From assembly GCA_964396385.1 (NCBI GenBank), contig CAYNFH010000080.1, positions 1-25,116 of the forward strand: DNA of 25,116 nucleotides, in the 5' to 3' direction. The notes under the pieces were generated by a model. It had not been told where the DNA came from. It searched no databases and saw only the letters and a list, made by a program, of their open reading frames with translations. The position numbers were made by a program, and so were the translations under genes. Of the stretch, positions 13,191 through 21,267 are shown in pieces (positions within the stretch are counted from its first letter, which is position 1; every line of letters starts with the position of its first letter). The stretch comes from CAYNFH01 sp964396385 (GTDB lineage Bacteria > Armatimonadota > Chthonomonadetes > Chthonomonadales > CAJBBX01).

Positions 13191-14462
13191 TCATCCGTCA
13201 TCCCTCATCCTTGCCTCACGATTCAGCCGGAGTGAGCTCAGCACCGCCAGAGTCCCCAGCGCGAGCGCGCAGACAAAGACAGCCTGATAGGAAGCTGCCC
13301 CCGCGAGCATGCCTCCGAATAGGCCAAAGAGGGAGCCGGGCGTCTGGAAGAGGCTCGCGACCCCCACCGCCAGGGGCCGCTGGACCGGCGCCACGGCCTC
13401 CATCAAGGCGTTGGAAGCGACCATCCAGATGCCGTCGGCCACGCCGCCCAGCAGGAAGAAGACCACCCACACCAGCCACGGCGCTCCGTGCGCTGCCCCG
13501 ATCGCCAGAATCGGCATGACGGCGACCGCCAGCGCGATGGCGCGCAGGCCCGCCTGCGGGCTTCGGTGGTCGGAGAGCCAGCCCCATGCCGGTCCCATGC
13601 TCACCTTGCCCAGGCTCTGAAGAATGGCATAGATGCCTATCATCCGGAGCGGCGCTCCCAGGTTCCGCTGCGCGAACAGGACGTAAAACGGGGCGGCGAT
13701 GTACAGGCTGTCCAGCAGCACGCGCGTGACGATGAGCCGTCTGAGCGCAACGTTCTCCCGGAGGAGAGGGATAGCCCGTTTGAGGTAGACGCCGAAGGAC
13801 GGTTTCTCCTCATCGTCGGCCTTGCCGTGCGGCTCACGGACCGCGATAAGCGCCCCCTGGGAAACAGCCACTCCCACGCACCAGAAGGCAGCCAGGAGCG
13901 CAAAGTTTTGAGGAAAGGGGAGACCTCCCGGCCGGAGCACCCTGGAGACCACGTAGCCCGCGCCCACGGCCGCCAGCCCATTGAGGGTCTGCATGGTTCC
14001 AAAGAACCGGCCCCGCACCCGGCCCGGGATGGCCTTGGCCAGGATGTCGAACCAGGAGACGGCGCAGCTACCGTCGGTCAGCCAGAAGACGGCGTAGAGC
14101 ACAAGGAACCAGGCCAGTGCCAGTGCCGGTCTGCGGGCGCCAAAGAAGAGCAGCATGGGTGGGACGGTCAGCAGTCCGCCCCGGCCGACGGAGGTCATGG
14201 TGAGCAGGAACGGCTTGTGCCGGGTCCGCCCGTGGATAGCGTGGGCCGCCGCCAAGGCCGGGAGTGTGAACCCCAACGTCTGCACGAGCCCCGCGACGCC
14301 CACGACCCAGTCCGGCGCGTCGAGCCGCGCCAGCAGCACCGGAAGGACGGTGGTGGAGTCGAAGAAGCTGAGGCCCAGGAAGAAGGTGCTGGAGTCCAGG
14401 AGCAGGAGGCCGGCATTCCAGCGAAAATGGCGGGCGGCGAAATCCGCCGCCCGCTCATCCAC
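13191..14462 (-). CDS. Major facilitator superfamily (MFS) transporter
   Basis: This 423-residue protein has about 12 hydrophobic helices. The N-terminal half opens with RHFRWNAGLLLLDSSTFFLG, which resembles an MFS subfamily with a conserved RWN before helix 1. The loop between helices 2 and 3 carries HGRTRHKP, and the central cytosolic loop (about 205-225) is charged (EPHGKADDEEKPSFG). The family moves small solutes by proton coupling; no substrate can be named. The start is taken as GTG at 14462, because the conserved RWN requires a start upstream of it and no ATG is available. The ribosome-binding site is weak. The gene follows the secreted helical protein by 26 bases, so the two are likely one operon. 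Confidence 0.85.
   Translation of the reverse strand: MDERAADFAARHFRWNAGLLLLDSSTFFLGLSFFDSTTVLPVLLARLDAPDWVVGVAGLVQTLGFTLPALAAAHAIHGRTRHKPFLLTMTSVGRGGLLTVPPMLLFFGARRPALALAWFLVLYAVFWLTDGSCAVSWFDILAKAIPGRVRGRFFGTMQTLNGLAAVGAGYVVSRVLRPGGLPFPQNFALLAAFWCVGVAVSQGALIAVREPHGKADDEEKPSFGVYLKRAIPLLRENVALRRLIVTRVLLDSLYIAAPFYVLFAQRNLGAPLRMIGIYAILQSLGKVSMGPAWGWLSDHRSPQAGLRAIALAVAVMPILAIGAAHGAPWLVWVVFFLLGGVADGIWMVASNALMEAVAPVQRPLAVGVASLFQTPGSLFGLFGGMLAGAASYQAVFVCALALGTLAVLSSLRLNREARMRDDG
14423..14454 (-). terminator. Terminator-like hairpin over the first codons of the MFS gene
   Basis: On the minus strand a perfect 9-bp stem (GCGGGCGGC, loop GGATTTC, GCCGCCCGC) is followed by CATTTTC. It spans roughly codons 3-13 of the MFS gene and lies 35-66 bases past the stop of the upstream gene. 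It could attenuate read-through into the transporter or mask its start. It could also simply be alanine/arginine-rich coding sequence. Confidence 0.4.
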
Positions 14463-14488
14463 GTTATTGCGCTCGCCCGCCGCTGCTT

Positions 14489-15124
14489 CTATCCGCCGGT
14501 CCCTGCCTTGTCGCCCGTTTGAGCTTTCTTCATGTCCTGCAGCAGCGGCACGATCCGCGGATACCCGACGAACACCTTCAGAACGAAGTAGTTGAAGAAC
14601 TGGTCGTCCGTGCCCTTGGCGGTGGGCGTGCCGTTCTCCGTTAGCGCTTTGCGGGCGATGGATGCCGCCGTGGCAAGCTGATCCTGCGTGATAATCGCGC
14701 GCAAGGCGCCGGAAAGTTTGCTCAAAGTGTCCGCCTGCGCGTTGTCCCGTCGCTTCACGTAGTCGTCCTGAAGCTGCTTGACCTTTTCGTCGAAATCCTT
14801 GGGAATCGACGCGCCAGCCAGCATTTTCTGGCGGGTCGCCCGGATGTCCGTCGCGATGCCCCGGATGGGAGGCACGGTCGCGTCCGCCAACGCCTTGTTG
14901 TAGTCCCTCTGGGACTTCTCCACGGCGGCGATGATCCGGTCGATCTCGTCGGGCTTGAGCTTGAGCTGGTTCAGGATGCGCAACTTGTCGATGTCGGCGA
15001 TGTCGTCCAGCAGCGCGGATACTTCTGTGGGAATCGGGCTGTCTTGCGCGCAGAGGGGCCTCCAGGCGGAGCTCGCCAGGGCCGCCAGCGCCATCACGCA
15101 GACTATCCAACGGACGCGTCTCAT
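14489..15124 (-). CDS. Secreted helical protein of unknown function
   Basis: This 211-residue protein has a signal peptide (MRRVRWIVCVMALAALASSA, cleavage near the Ala-Gln at about 26-27). The mature part is predicted mostly helical and rich in Lys, Asp, Gln and Ala. The segment KLRILNQLKLKPDEIDRIIAAVEKSQ resembles the 'L-x-L-x-P-x-Q' helix pairs of Spy/CpxP-like periplasmic proteins, but too weakly to assign. The ATG at 15124 has GAGGAG 7 bases upstream and an extended -10 promoter immediately before that. It is the first gene of a likely two-gene unit with the MFS transporter. Confidence 0.8.
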   Translation of the reverse strand: MRRVRWIVCVMALAALASSAWRPLCAQDSPIPTEVSALLDDIADIDKLRILNQLKLKPDEIDRIIAAVEKSQRDYNKALADATVPPIRGIATDIRATRQKMLAGASIPKDFDEKVKQLQDDYVKRRDNAQADTLSKLSGALRAIITQDQLATAASIARKALTENGTPTAKGTDDQFFNYFVLKVFVGYPRIVPLLQDMKKAQTGDKAGTGG

Positions 15125-15144
15125 GGGATGCTCTCCTCGCGGTG

Positions 15145-15172
15145 ATTATAACAGGTTCTGTCCGGCTGTCTT
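15145..15172 (-). promoter_or_regulatory. Extended -10 promoter for the secreted-protein/MFS unit
   Basis: The minus strand carries TGTTATAAT (TATAAT at 15150-15145, with the TG of an extended -10). AAGACA (15172-15167, 4 of 6) lies 16 bases upstream. The start is predicted near 15138, close to the ribosome-binding site for the ATG at 15124. The same TGTTATAAT string occurs before the AAA+ gene. Confidence 0.5.
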
Positions 15173-15236
15173 TTCACCTTATGCGTTTCCAGTGCTTATC
15201 GGGTTACACGGCTGCATTCCAGTGTGTGCGGAGGCG

Positions 15237-15242
15237 TATAAT
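15237..15242 (+). promoter_or_regulatory. -10 element for the transaldolase gene
   Basis: A perfect TATAAT lies 34 bases before the ATG at 15276, leaving room for a start near 15249 and the GGAAGGAG ribosome-binding site. I see no good -35 hexamer at 16-18 bases upstream. Confidence 0.4.
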
Positions 15243-15275
15243 GAGACATCTTCTCGAGAAGGAAGGAGCACGGAG

Positions 15276-16529
15276 ATGCCGACTATTACAGCCCCTCGAA
15301 TAGACGAACGGCTGCGCGCCCAGGCCCAGGAAGCGGTGAGGAGCGCTACCAATACGGGCCGCAAGAGGGACCCTGCCCTGGCCAGGCTGAGGGAGCTCGG
15401 AACGGAGCTCTGGCTCGATACCGGGAACCTGGAGGAGGCGCAGGCCCTCTGGACCGCCGAGTTCAGCGCGCTCACCACGAATAATACGCTGGTCAACCAG
15501 GTGGTGCAAACCGGCGTGCTGGACGAACAGATCAAAGAGACTATCCACGATCTTATAGACGCCGATCCAGACATCTCGGAAGAGCAGATGATCATGGAGC
15601 TCGGCTTCGTCACGAACTGCATTCAGGCGATCCGGCTGGTCAAGGCGTTCGGCTGCATGGTGAGCGTGGAGCTCCATCCGTCTGTCGCCGAAGATATTGA
15701 GCGCTCCGTCGACTACGCCGAGCGGTACTTTGCCGTCTGTCCCGAGCGGTTCTACATCAAGATTCCCCTCACGCCGGAGGGCTACTGCTCGGTAGCGCGG
15801 GTCCGCCAGAAGGGCATTCCAGTCAACTACACGCTCGGGTTCTCCGCCCGACAGAACTATCTCGCCGCCGCAATCTCCAACCCCACCTTCTGCAATGTGT
15901 TCCTGGGCCGGTTGAACTCCTTCGTCTCAGACAACCGGCTAGGCGACGGCAAGCATGTAGGGGAGAAGACCACCCTCGCGACGCAGCAGGCCATCCGCCA
16001 GCTCCGGGACGCCGGTCGTAGCGAGACCCGCCTCATCGCTGCCAGCATGAGGGACGCGGCCCAGGTGCACGACCTGGCGGGTGTGGACGTCTTCACCATG
16101 CCGCCCAAGGTGGCGAAGCAGTTCCTGGACTCCCACCCGGATCCGGCGAGCCTCACATCGCAGCTCGGGCAGCAGCCGGAGGTGACCTTCCTTCCGGGCG
16201 TGGACACCAAGCGGCTGGACGTGCTCTGGAACGTTGACGACAGGGTCAAAGCCCTCGCCGACGACCTGCGAAGGAGGGGAGCGGCGAACCTGTCCGGCGA
16301 CGATCTGCGCGAGGCGGACCGCGATCGCGGCGCCGGCCTCTTCCACAGCTTCTCGTCCGTGGACGTGCAGGAGATCCGCGAGCAGGGCAAGATTCCGTCC
16401 TGGGACCGCTGGGCCGACGAGAAGGATGTCCCGCTGGACTATCTCATGACGGAGAGCGCGCTCCAGAGCTTCGCCAAGGACCAGGACGCCCTGGACGATC
16501 ACCTGCGCTCCCTCACCCGCCAGCGTTAG
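15276..16529 (+). CDS. Transaldolase-family protein
   Basis: This 417-residue protein has a transaldolase TIM barrel. WLDTGNLEEAQ (Asp48) matches the first-strand Asp, TTNNTLVNQ matches the TTNPS region, and FYIKIPLTPEG holds the Schiff-base lysine (Lys162). RLIAASMRDAAQVHDLAGVDVFTMPPKV matches the strand with the phosphate-binding Arg. Transaldolase moves dihydroxyacetone units between sugar phosphates in the pentose phosphate pathway. The protein is longer than the short (about 215) and classical (about 320) types, with a 40-residue N-terminal extension and a C-terminal helical part of about 100 residues. A variant substrate is possible. The ATG has GGAAGGAG eight bases upstream, fixing the start despite a longer open frame. 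Confidence 0.85.
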   Translation: MPTITAPRIDERLRAQAQEAVRSATNTGRKRDPALARLRELGTELWLDTGNLEEAQALWTAEFSALTTNNTLVNQVVQTGVLDEQIKETIHDLIDADPDISEEQMIMELGFVTNCIQAIRLVKAFGCMVSVELHPSVAEDIERSVDYAERYFAVCPERFYIKIPLTPEGYCSVARVRQKGIPVNYTLGFSARQNYLAAAISNPTFCNVFLGRLNSFVSDNRLGDGKHVGEKTTLATQQAIRQLRDAGRSETRLIAASMRDAAQVHDLAGVDVFTMPPKVAKQFLDSHPDPASLTSQLGQQPEVTFLPGVDTKRLDVLWNVDDRVKALADDLRRRGAANLSGDDLREADRDRGAGLFHSFSSVDVQEIREQGKIPSWDRWADEKDVPLDYLMTESALQSFAKDQDALDDHLRSLTRQR

Positions 16530-16533
16530 TACT

Positions 16534-16588
16534 GACAGGGTGACAAGGACTCGGAGCGCGGTCACCAGGTCACCAGGTCACCAGGTCA
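16534..16588. repeat. Dispersed GACAGGGTGACAAGG-type repeat, copy 2, with GTCACCAG tandem
   Basis: The 15-base core at 16534-16548 is identical to 13053-13067. After 12 bases there are three perfect 8-base units GTCACCAG plus GTCA (16561-16588). The run occupies the gap between the transaldolase stop and the PAP2 start, in place of a recognisable ribosome-binding site. Confidence 0.75.
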
Positions 16589-16596
16589 TCCCCGCC

Positions 16597-17226
16597 ATGG
16601 ATCGCGCGCTCTTCGCCGCTCTAAACCGGGGCGCGGCCAACCCGCTCCTGGATTGGCTGATGCCCCGGATCACCAATCTCCATCAGGCGGCGTGGTTCAT
16701 CGTGCCAGTCGTTCTTGCCTGCGTGGCGGGACTGTGGCGCGGTGACAGGCGGCTCCGCGTAGCCATCATTTGTGCCATCGCGGCAGTGGGAATGAGCGAT
16801 CTGACCGCCAGCCGGCTGGTAAAGGCTGTCATCCACCGCGACCGCCCGTGCCGCCTGGTCGCCCCTACAACCGGAATGGCCGATCCGGACACGCGGCTCC
16901 TCCCGGGCAAGCCGAAGCCCCACGGGTACGTATCGTCGCCGCAGAGAGACTGCCCCGGCTCCTCCTCTTTCCCGTCCAACCACGCCTCCAACATGATGGC
17001 GCTTGCCGGGGTGGGGTGGTGGTTTACGCGCAACCGCGCCAGGTGGCTCTGGTTCCTGCTCCCGCTAGTCATCGGGTACAGCCGCATCTATATCGGCGTC
17101 CACTACCCATCGGACGTGCTGGGAGGCTGGATTCTGGGGGGCTGTGTCGCGGCTCTCTGCATCTTGGTCGCAGCGAGCACAGGCGCTCACCCCACAGGGC
17201 CTGCCGTACAGGGACCTGCTGTCTAA
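16597..17226 (+). CDS. PAP2-family membrane phosphatase
   Basis: This 209-residue protein has about five transmembrane helices. All three acid-phosphatase motifs are present: KAVIHRDRP (K76, R83, P84), FPSNHA (His129; SNH instead of SGH) and SRIYIGVHYPSD (162-173, with Arg163, His169 and Asp173). Such enzymes remove phosphate from lipid pyrophosphates such as undecaprenyl-PP, or from phosphatidic acid, at the outer face of the membrane. Between motifs 1 and 2 there is a loop of about 40 residues with two cysteines. The ATG at 16597 is preferred; the in-frame GTG at 16540 would translate the repeat. No clear ribosome-binding site is seen, so expression may depend on the upstream transaldolase transcript. 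Confidence 0.9.
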   Translation: MDRALFAALNRGAANPLLDWLMPRITNLHQAAWFIVPVVLACVAGLWRGDRRLRVAIICAIAAVGMSDLTASRLVKAVIHRDRPCRLVAPTTGMADPDTRLLPGKPKPHGYVSSPQRDCPGSSSFPSNHASNMMALAGVGWWFTRNRARWLWFLLPLVIGYSRIYIGVHYPSDVLGGWILGGCVAALCILVAASTGAHPTGPAVQGPAV

Positions 17227-17411
17227 CCTCCGCGACACGACTACCCGAGTAGCCCCGCGCCTCCGTGCTCGGGGCCGGACCTTTCTGCCCGTGGACCGCC
17301 CTCGATTTCTTGCAGGAGGATTCCCGGGTAGGTGGCGAAGAGAGAGACGCAACTGTTCGTCCCCGTTGCGCTCATCCGCCGGCGCTCGCTCGCAAGGAGG
17401 GAAACGCCACC

Positions 17412-19790
17412 ATGGTCCGACACCGATTTGTCACCCTGGTCCTGCTTACCAGCTTCATTCTTGTTTCGTTCGCGTCCGACGCTCAACGGCTCTGGGGCGG
17501 CCCGAGGATGGCCGCACCCGTCAAGCCTCCGGATTCCATCCTGGTCCGCTTCCGGCCCGGCATGACCATCGCCGGAATGAGGCGAGTACAGACTGTTGCG
17601 GCAGCCGCGCCGGCTCGCCAGAATGCCGGCCCCGTGGTTCGGGCCAAGCCGCTGGTGTGGCAGCGGGAGATTCCCAAGCTGGGCATTCAGGTCTACCATA
17701 TGCCGGACGCTACGCAGCTCAACACCTACCTGACTGCGCTGCGCAGGATGCCGGAGGTCCTCTACGCCGAGCCCAACTACCACTTCATCCTGCTGTCCGA
17801 TCCCAACGACCCGTATTACAGCAAGATTGAGACCATCACCAGCGACCCGAAACACGTCCTATTCGAAGGGGATGAGTGGCGCTACCAGTGGCCCTTGCTG
17901 TTTGTTCAGGCGGTTGCTGCATGGGGAGTCTGGCCGAAAACCTACTACACGGCCACAACCAAGCCTGCTAATTCCGTGAAGGTCGCCGTCATTGATACCG
18001 GCGTCGACAAGACCCACCCCGACTTCATTAACGCCGGCGGTACGAGCACGGATGCCCTGTATGGTGGGCAGCTCGACCTTGCCGATTCTCGCGACTTCTT
18101 TGGCGGCAGCATCACCGCTAATCCCGCCGATGACTATGGTCACGGTACGCACGTGACCGGCATCATTGCCGCCGCCACCAACAACAGCGTCGGCATTGCG
18201 GCGCTGGGCTTCCCGTCACAGGTGATGGTGCTCAAGGTCACGGATCCTAGTGGAGACGGCGATGACGCCGACGTCGTGACCGCGATGATCTGGGCCGCCG
18301 ACCACGGCGCGATGGTCATCAACATGAGCATCGCGGTCAATGGAGGATACTCGCAGGCCCTTCAGGACGCGGTCAACTACTGCTGGGGCAAGAATGCGCT
18401 CATAGTGGCCGCAGCGGGAAACGACGGCGTGGACTATGTGCGCCGCTATCCAGCCGCCTGTGACAAAGTGTTGGCGGTGGCGGCGACTACCTTCGCAAGC
18501 GCCGGTACCATTCCACCCTACGAGGCCAATACCTCCTACTCGAACTCCGGCCTCTACGTGGGTATCGCGGCGCCGGGCGGAGACGCCACGTTCTGGAACG
18601 GCACCAGCGGGCTCGGCACGGGACTGCAGGAAGAGCTGTACACGCAGGTCTGGTCGACCACCCCGACGTATCCTGTGGCCCTAACCGAGGCGGGGCTGCT
18701 TGAGAACAACTACGGTTACTTGGAAGGCACCTCCATGGCGAGTCCGCATGTCGCGGCGCTCGCGTCGCTGTACGCGGGGTACAAGGGCTACACACAGAGC
18801 ACGGCGCAGGCGCCGCTCTTGATGATGCGCGCCATCCAGAAGGGCTCCGACAACATTGCCGGGAGGTCCGATGGCGGATGGACGACCGCCGTCGGGCATG
18901 GCAGAATCAATGCCCTGGCCACCCTTCAGGACACTTTCGGGGACGGCCGAGGCGCCACAACGCCAGGCTGCATCACGGGGCAGGTTACGTACTACGGCAC
19001 GCCCGTACAGAACGCCTCCGTAACCGCTACTCTTCAGGGGACTAACCGCTCCTTCAACGCAGACAGCAAGGAGGATGGCAATTACCGGCTGGCCAACGTT
19101 CCAGCCGGCACCTATAACGTGAGCTGTCAGTATTTTGGGATTATCAAGAATAGCGTCATCACGGTGCTGGCAGCCCGCGACTCCCCGGCGAACGACTTTG
19201 AGATGGACGCCTCCAACATCGTCGTTACCGTGACGCCGCACACAGTCACGATTAACTCCGGCGATACCTATCCCTTCTCCGCCACGGTTACGGGCACGTC
19301 CAACACAGGCGTGCTCTGGAGCGTCATCGACGGGCCCGGCAGTATCGGAGCGAATGGCGTGTACCATGCGCCGTTCAGCGGCGTGCTGCCGCCCACCGTT
19401 ACAATCCAGGCTAGCAGTCTGGTCGATCCCACCAGGTCCGACACCGCCGTCATCACAGTTATCGGCCATTCCAGCCTGCTGGCCACGGCTACACTCGTCC
19501 GGAACGGCAGTCAGATCCAGGCAACAGTCACAGTCAAGAACGTGGGTACTGCGAATACGACAAACGCGCAGATCACTTTGGTCAAGCTGAAGGACGCGGA
19601 AACCGGTACAACGGTCACGGGCTCTCCGCTGCCGGTATCGCTGGGGACGCTGGCCGTTGGGGCTTCGACCACAGTGGTGCTGACCTTCGACGGCTCGGTC
19701 GGTACGTCGGGTCAGACCGCGTCGGTCTCGGTGGGAGGGAACTTCACGGGCGGCACCTTCGCGTCGACCCAGTTCACGTCTCTGCCGTAG
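17412..19790 (+). CDS. Secreted multidomain subtilisin-like serine protease (S8)
   Basis: This 792-residue protein has a signal peptide (1-24) and an inhibitor-I9-like propeptide (about 41-124, with DSILVRFRPG and VLYAEPNYHF). The S8 domain (about 150-510) has Asp195 (VAVIDTGVD), His244 (GHGTHVTG), oxyanion Asn337 (AAAGND) and Ser441 (GTSMASPH), a complete triad. A carboxypeptidase-regulatory-like beta-sandwich follows (about 519-580), then a bacterial Ig-like domain (about 590-680, VTPHTVTINSGDTYPFSATV) and a CARDB-like C-terminal domain (about 685-792). It is probably an exported, self-activating protease. AAGGAGG lies 11 bases before the ATG. It converges on the AAA+ gene, with a possible shared hairpin between the stops. 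Confidence 0.93.
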   Translation: MVRHRFVTLVLLTSFILVSFASDAQRLWGGPRMAAPVKPPDSILVRFRPGMTIAGMRRVQTVAAAAPARQNAGPVVRAKPLVWQREIPKLGIQVYHMPDATQLNTYLTALRRMPEVLYAEPNYHFILLSDPNDPYYSKIETITSDPKHVLFEGDEWRYQWPLLFVQAVAAWGVWPKTYYTATTKPANSVKVAVIDTGVDKTHPDFINAGGTSTDALYGGQLDLADSRDFFGGSITANPADDYGHGTHVTGIIAAATNNSVGIAALGFPSQVMVLKVTDPSGDGDDADVVTAMIWAADHGAMVINMSIAVNGGYSQALQDAVNYCWGKNALIVAAAGNDGVDYVRRYPAACDKVLAVAATTFASAGTIPPYEANTSYSNSGLYVGIAAPGGDATFWNGTSGLGTGLQEELYTQVWSTTPTYPVALTEAGLLENNYGYLEGTSMASPHVAALASLYAGYKGYTQSTAQAPLLMMRAIQKGSDNIAGRSDGGWTTAVGHGRINALATLQDTFGDGRGATTPGCITGQVTYYGTPVQNASVTATLQGTNRSFNADSKEDGNYRLANVPAGTYNVSCQYFGIIKNSVITVLAARDSPANDFEMDASNIVVTVTPHTVTINSGDTYPFSATVTGTSNTGVLWSVIDGPGSIGANGVYHAPFSGVLPPTVTIQASSLVDPTRSDTAVITVIGHSSLLATATLVRNGSQIQATVTVKNVGTANTTNAQITLVKLKDAETGTTVTGSPLPVSLGTLAVGASTTVVLTFDGSVGTSGQTASVSVGGNFTGGTFASTQFTSLP

Positions 19791-19791
19791 C

Positions 19792-19824
19792 CCTGGGGAG
19801 GAGGTTAGCTACTCCTCCTCCAGG
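19792..19824. terminator. Hairpin between convergent protease and AAA+ genes
   Basis: CCTGGGGAGGAG (19792-19803) pairs with CTCCTCCTCCAGG (19812-19824) around GTTAGCTA, with one bulge. It sits between the two stop codons and overlaps the last Glu codons of the AAA+ gene. No T-tract follows on either strand, so it is a weak bidirectional terminator candidate. Confidence 0.35.
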
Positions 19825-21098
19825 TTGGCCAGCGCCTCCGCGAAGTCCGCGGACGTAAGCTGCTTATTGATCTCCTGTCCCGACGCATCAGAGATGCGAA
19901 TGAGGGCCTGGAGCCCGGCTTCGTTCACGACGGCGCGCAGGTCCGCGCCGCTGAACCCGTCCGTCGAGTCGGCCAACTGGCCCAGATCGACGTCGTCGGC
20001 GATCCGCACGCCGCGCGTGAACAGCTTGAGCAACTCCAGGCGGGCGTCGCGGTCCGGCATGGGGATCTCGATCTCCCTGGAGAGCCGGCCGCCGCGCCGC
20101 ACGGCGGGATCCAGCATGTCGGGCCGGTTGGTCGCCCCTACGATGAAAACCCGGCTGTTGGGCTTCATGCCGTCCATCTCCTGGAGGAACTGGTTGACTA
20201 CCTTGTCGGAGTGGATGGCGATGCCGCCCGCCCGCACGGGCAGGAGGGCGTCTATCTCGTCGATGAAGATGATGGACGGGGCGTTGGAGCGCGCTCGCGC
20301 AAACAGGTCCCGCACGCGCTTCTCCGACTCGCCCACGTACATCTGATTGATGTCCGCGGGCGTGATGGAGAAGAACCGGCACCGGGCCTCGTTAGCCAGC
20401 ACGCGTGCAATGGTGGTCTTGCCTGTGCCGGGCGCGCCCTTGAGCAGAATGCCGGTGGGAGTCTCGACACCCAGCTCGCGGGCCATGTCCGGCTTCTCCA
20501 GCATGAGCTGCATCTGCCGGAGCTCGCGTTTGGTCTTGGGGGCGAGAACCAGGTCGTTCCAGGAGAGCCGCTTGCCGTCCGTGGCCGCATGTTCGGAGCC
20601 TGCCGGACGGGGCTCCTGCGTGTAGCTCTGCACCAGGACGGCATACTGGTTGTTGGCCGGCTGGAGTTCCTGGGCCCTGCGCGCGAAATTGATAGCCTCG
20701 TCCTTGTAGCCGAGGCCCTTGAGGCACTGCGCGAGGTAGTAATGCGCCCGGTCATGCCGCGGCTCGCGGGCGATGGCGTCGCGGAACCAGTGGGCGGCTT
20801 CCCGCAGAAGGTCATGGTGCGCGCGGAACTTGCGGCTCCGCTCGCGAGCGATGGGGTCTATGCCGAGAACGTGCGCGCCGTAGCCGACGGCAAGATCGCC
20901 CAGGGTGGGCTTGATGGACTCCGAGCGCTTCCACAGCGCCCAGCCCAGGCGGAAGCGCGCCTCCACGCTGTGGGCGTCCAGGCTCACGGCTCGGCGGAAC
21001 GACTCGATCGCTCCCGTCCAATCGTTCGCCCGGGACCTGGCCAGTCCGCGCTCTATAGCTTCCTGTACTCTATTGGTTTCAATTGCTCCGTTGCCCAA
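19809..21098 (-). CDS. TPR-containing AAA+ ATPase
   Basis: In this 429-residue protein, residues 8-160 contain TPR-like helical repeats (NDWTGAIESFRRAVSLDAHS, HDRAHYYLAQCLKGLGYKDEAINFARRAQELQP). An AAA+ module follows: Walker A GAPGTGKT (221-228), a pore loop MYVGES (253-258), Walker B IIFIDE (276-281), a second-region-of-homology NRPDMLDPAVRRGGRLSREIEIP, and a C-terminal helical lid with sensor-2-like SGADLRAVVNEA. The type is closest to the Cdc48/Vps4/spastin group, which unfolds or remodels protein partners; the TPRs would recruit the target. The start is inferred as TTG at 21098, with GGAG eight bases upstream and an extended -10 promoter about 60 bases upstream. The open frame to 21419 runs through both promoters and is rejected. 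Confidence 0.85.
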   Translation of the reverse strand: MGNGAIETNRVQEAIERGLARSRANDWTGAIESFRRAVSLDAHSVEARFRLGWALWKRSESIKPTLGDLAVGYGAHVLGIDPIARERSRKFRAHHDLLREAAHWFRDAIAREPRHDRAHYYLAQCLKGLGYKDEAINFARRAQELQPANNQYAVLVQSYTQEPRPAGSEHAATDGKRLSWNDLVLAPKTKRELRQMQLMLEKPDMARELGVETPTGILLKGAPGTGKTTIARVLANEARCRFFSITPADINQMYVGESEKRVRDLFARARSNAPSIIFIDEIDALLPVRAGGIAIHSDKVVNQFLQEMDGMKPNSRVFIVGATNRPDMLDPAVRRGGRLSREIEIPMPDRDARLELLKLFTRGVRIADDVDLGQLADSTDGFSGADLRAVVNEAGLQALIRISDASGQEINKQLTSADFAEALANLEEE

Positions 21099-21155
21099 CT
21101 CGCGTGCTCCAGGCAATACTACGCCGGCTTGAGGCTGCTGGTTGCGGCGAATCAC

Positions 21156-21161
21156 ATTATA
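21156..21161 (-). promoter_or_regulatory. Extended -10 promoter for the AAA+ gene
   Basis: The minus strand reads TGTTATAAT, a perfect -10 with the TG extension. The -35 region (CTGCCC, 21184-21179) is poor. It would start transcription near 21149, about 50 bases before the TTG start at 21098. Confidence 0.45.
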
Positions 21162-21190
21162 ACACGGGGCCGAACGGCGGGCAGGCGGTC

Positions 21191-21219
21191 TTGACCAACA
21201 AGGTCCGTATCGGTACAAT
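21191..21219 (+). promoter_or_regulatory. Sigma-70-type promoter for the polysaccharide deacetylase gene
   Basis: TTGACC (21191-21196) is followed after exactly 17 bases by TACAAT (21214-21219). Each is 5 of 6 to consensus. The start would be near 21226, about 42 bases before the TTG at 21268. It is back to back with the AAA+ promoter, so the two could be controlled together. Confidence 0.65.
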
Positions 21220-21267
21220 ACGGGCAGAGGGCCAATTCCCGTCCTGAAATGGAGCTGTAAGAAGAAG

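Noticed and set aside
13191..15110. A single 639-residue protein fusing an Arg-rich head to the MFS transporter
   Set aside because: The extra head is an out-of-frame reading of the secreted-protein gene at 14489-15124, which has its own signal peptide, ribosome-binding site and promoter.
17252..17275. GCCCCG/CGGGGC hairpin after the PAP2 gene as a terminator
   Set aside because: There are only six pairs, a 12-base loop and no T-tract; I could not distinguish it from chance in GC-rich DNA.
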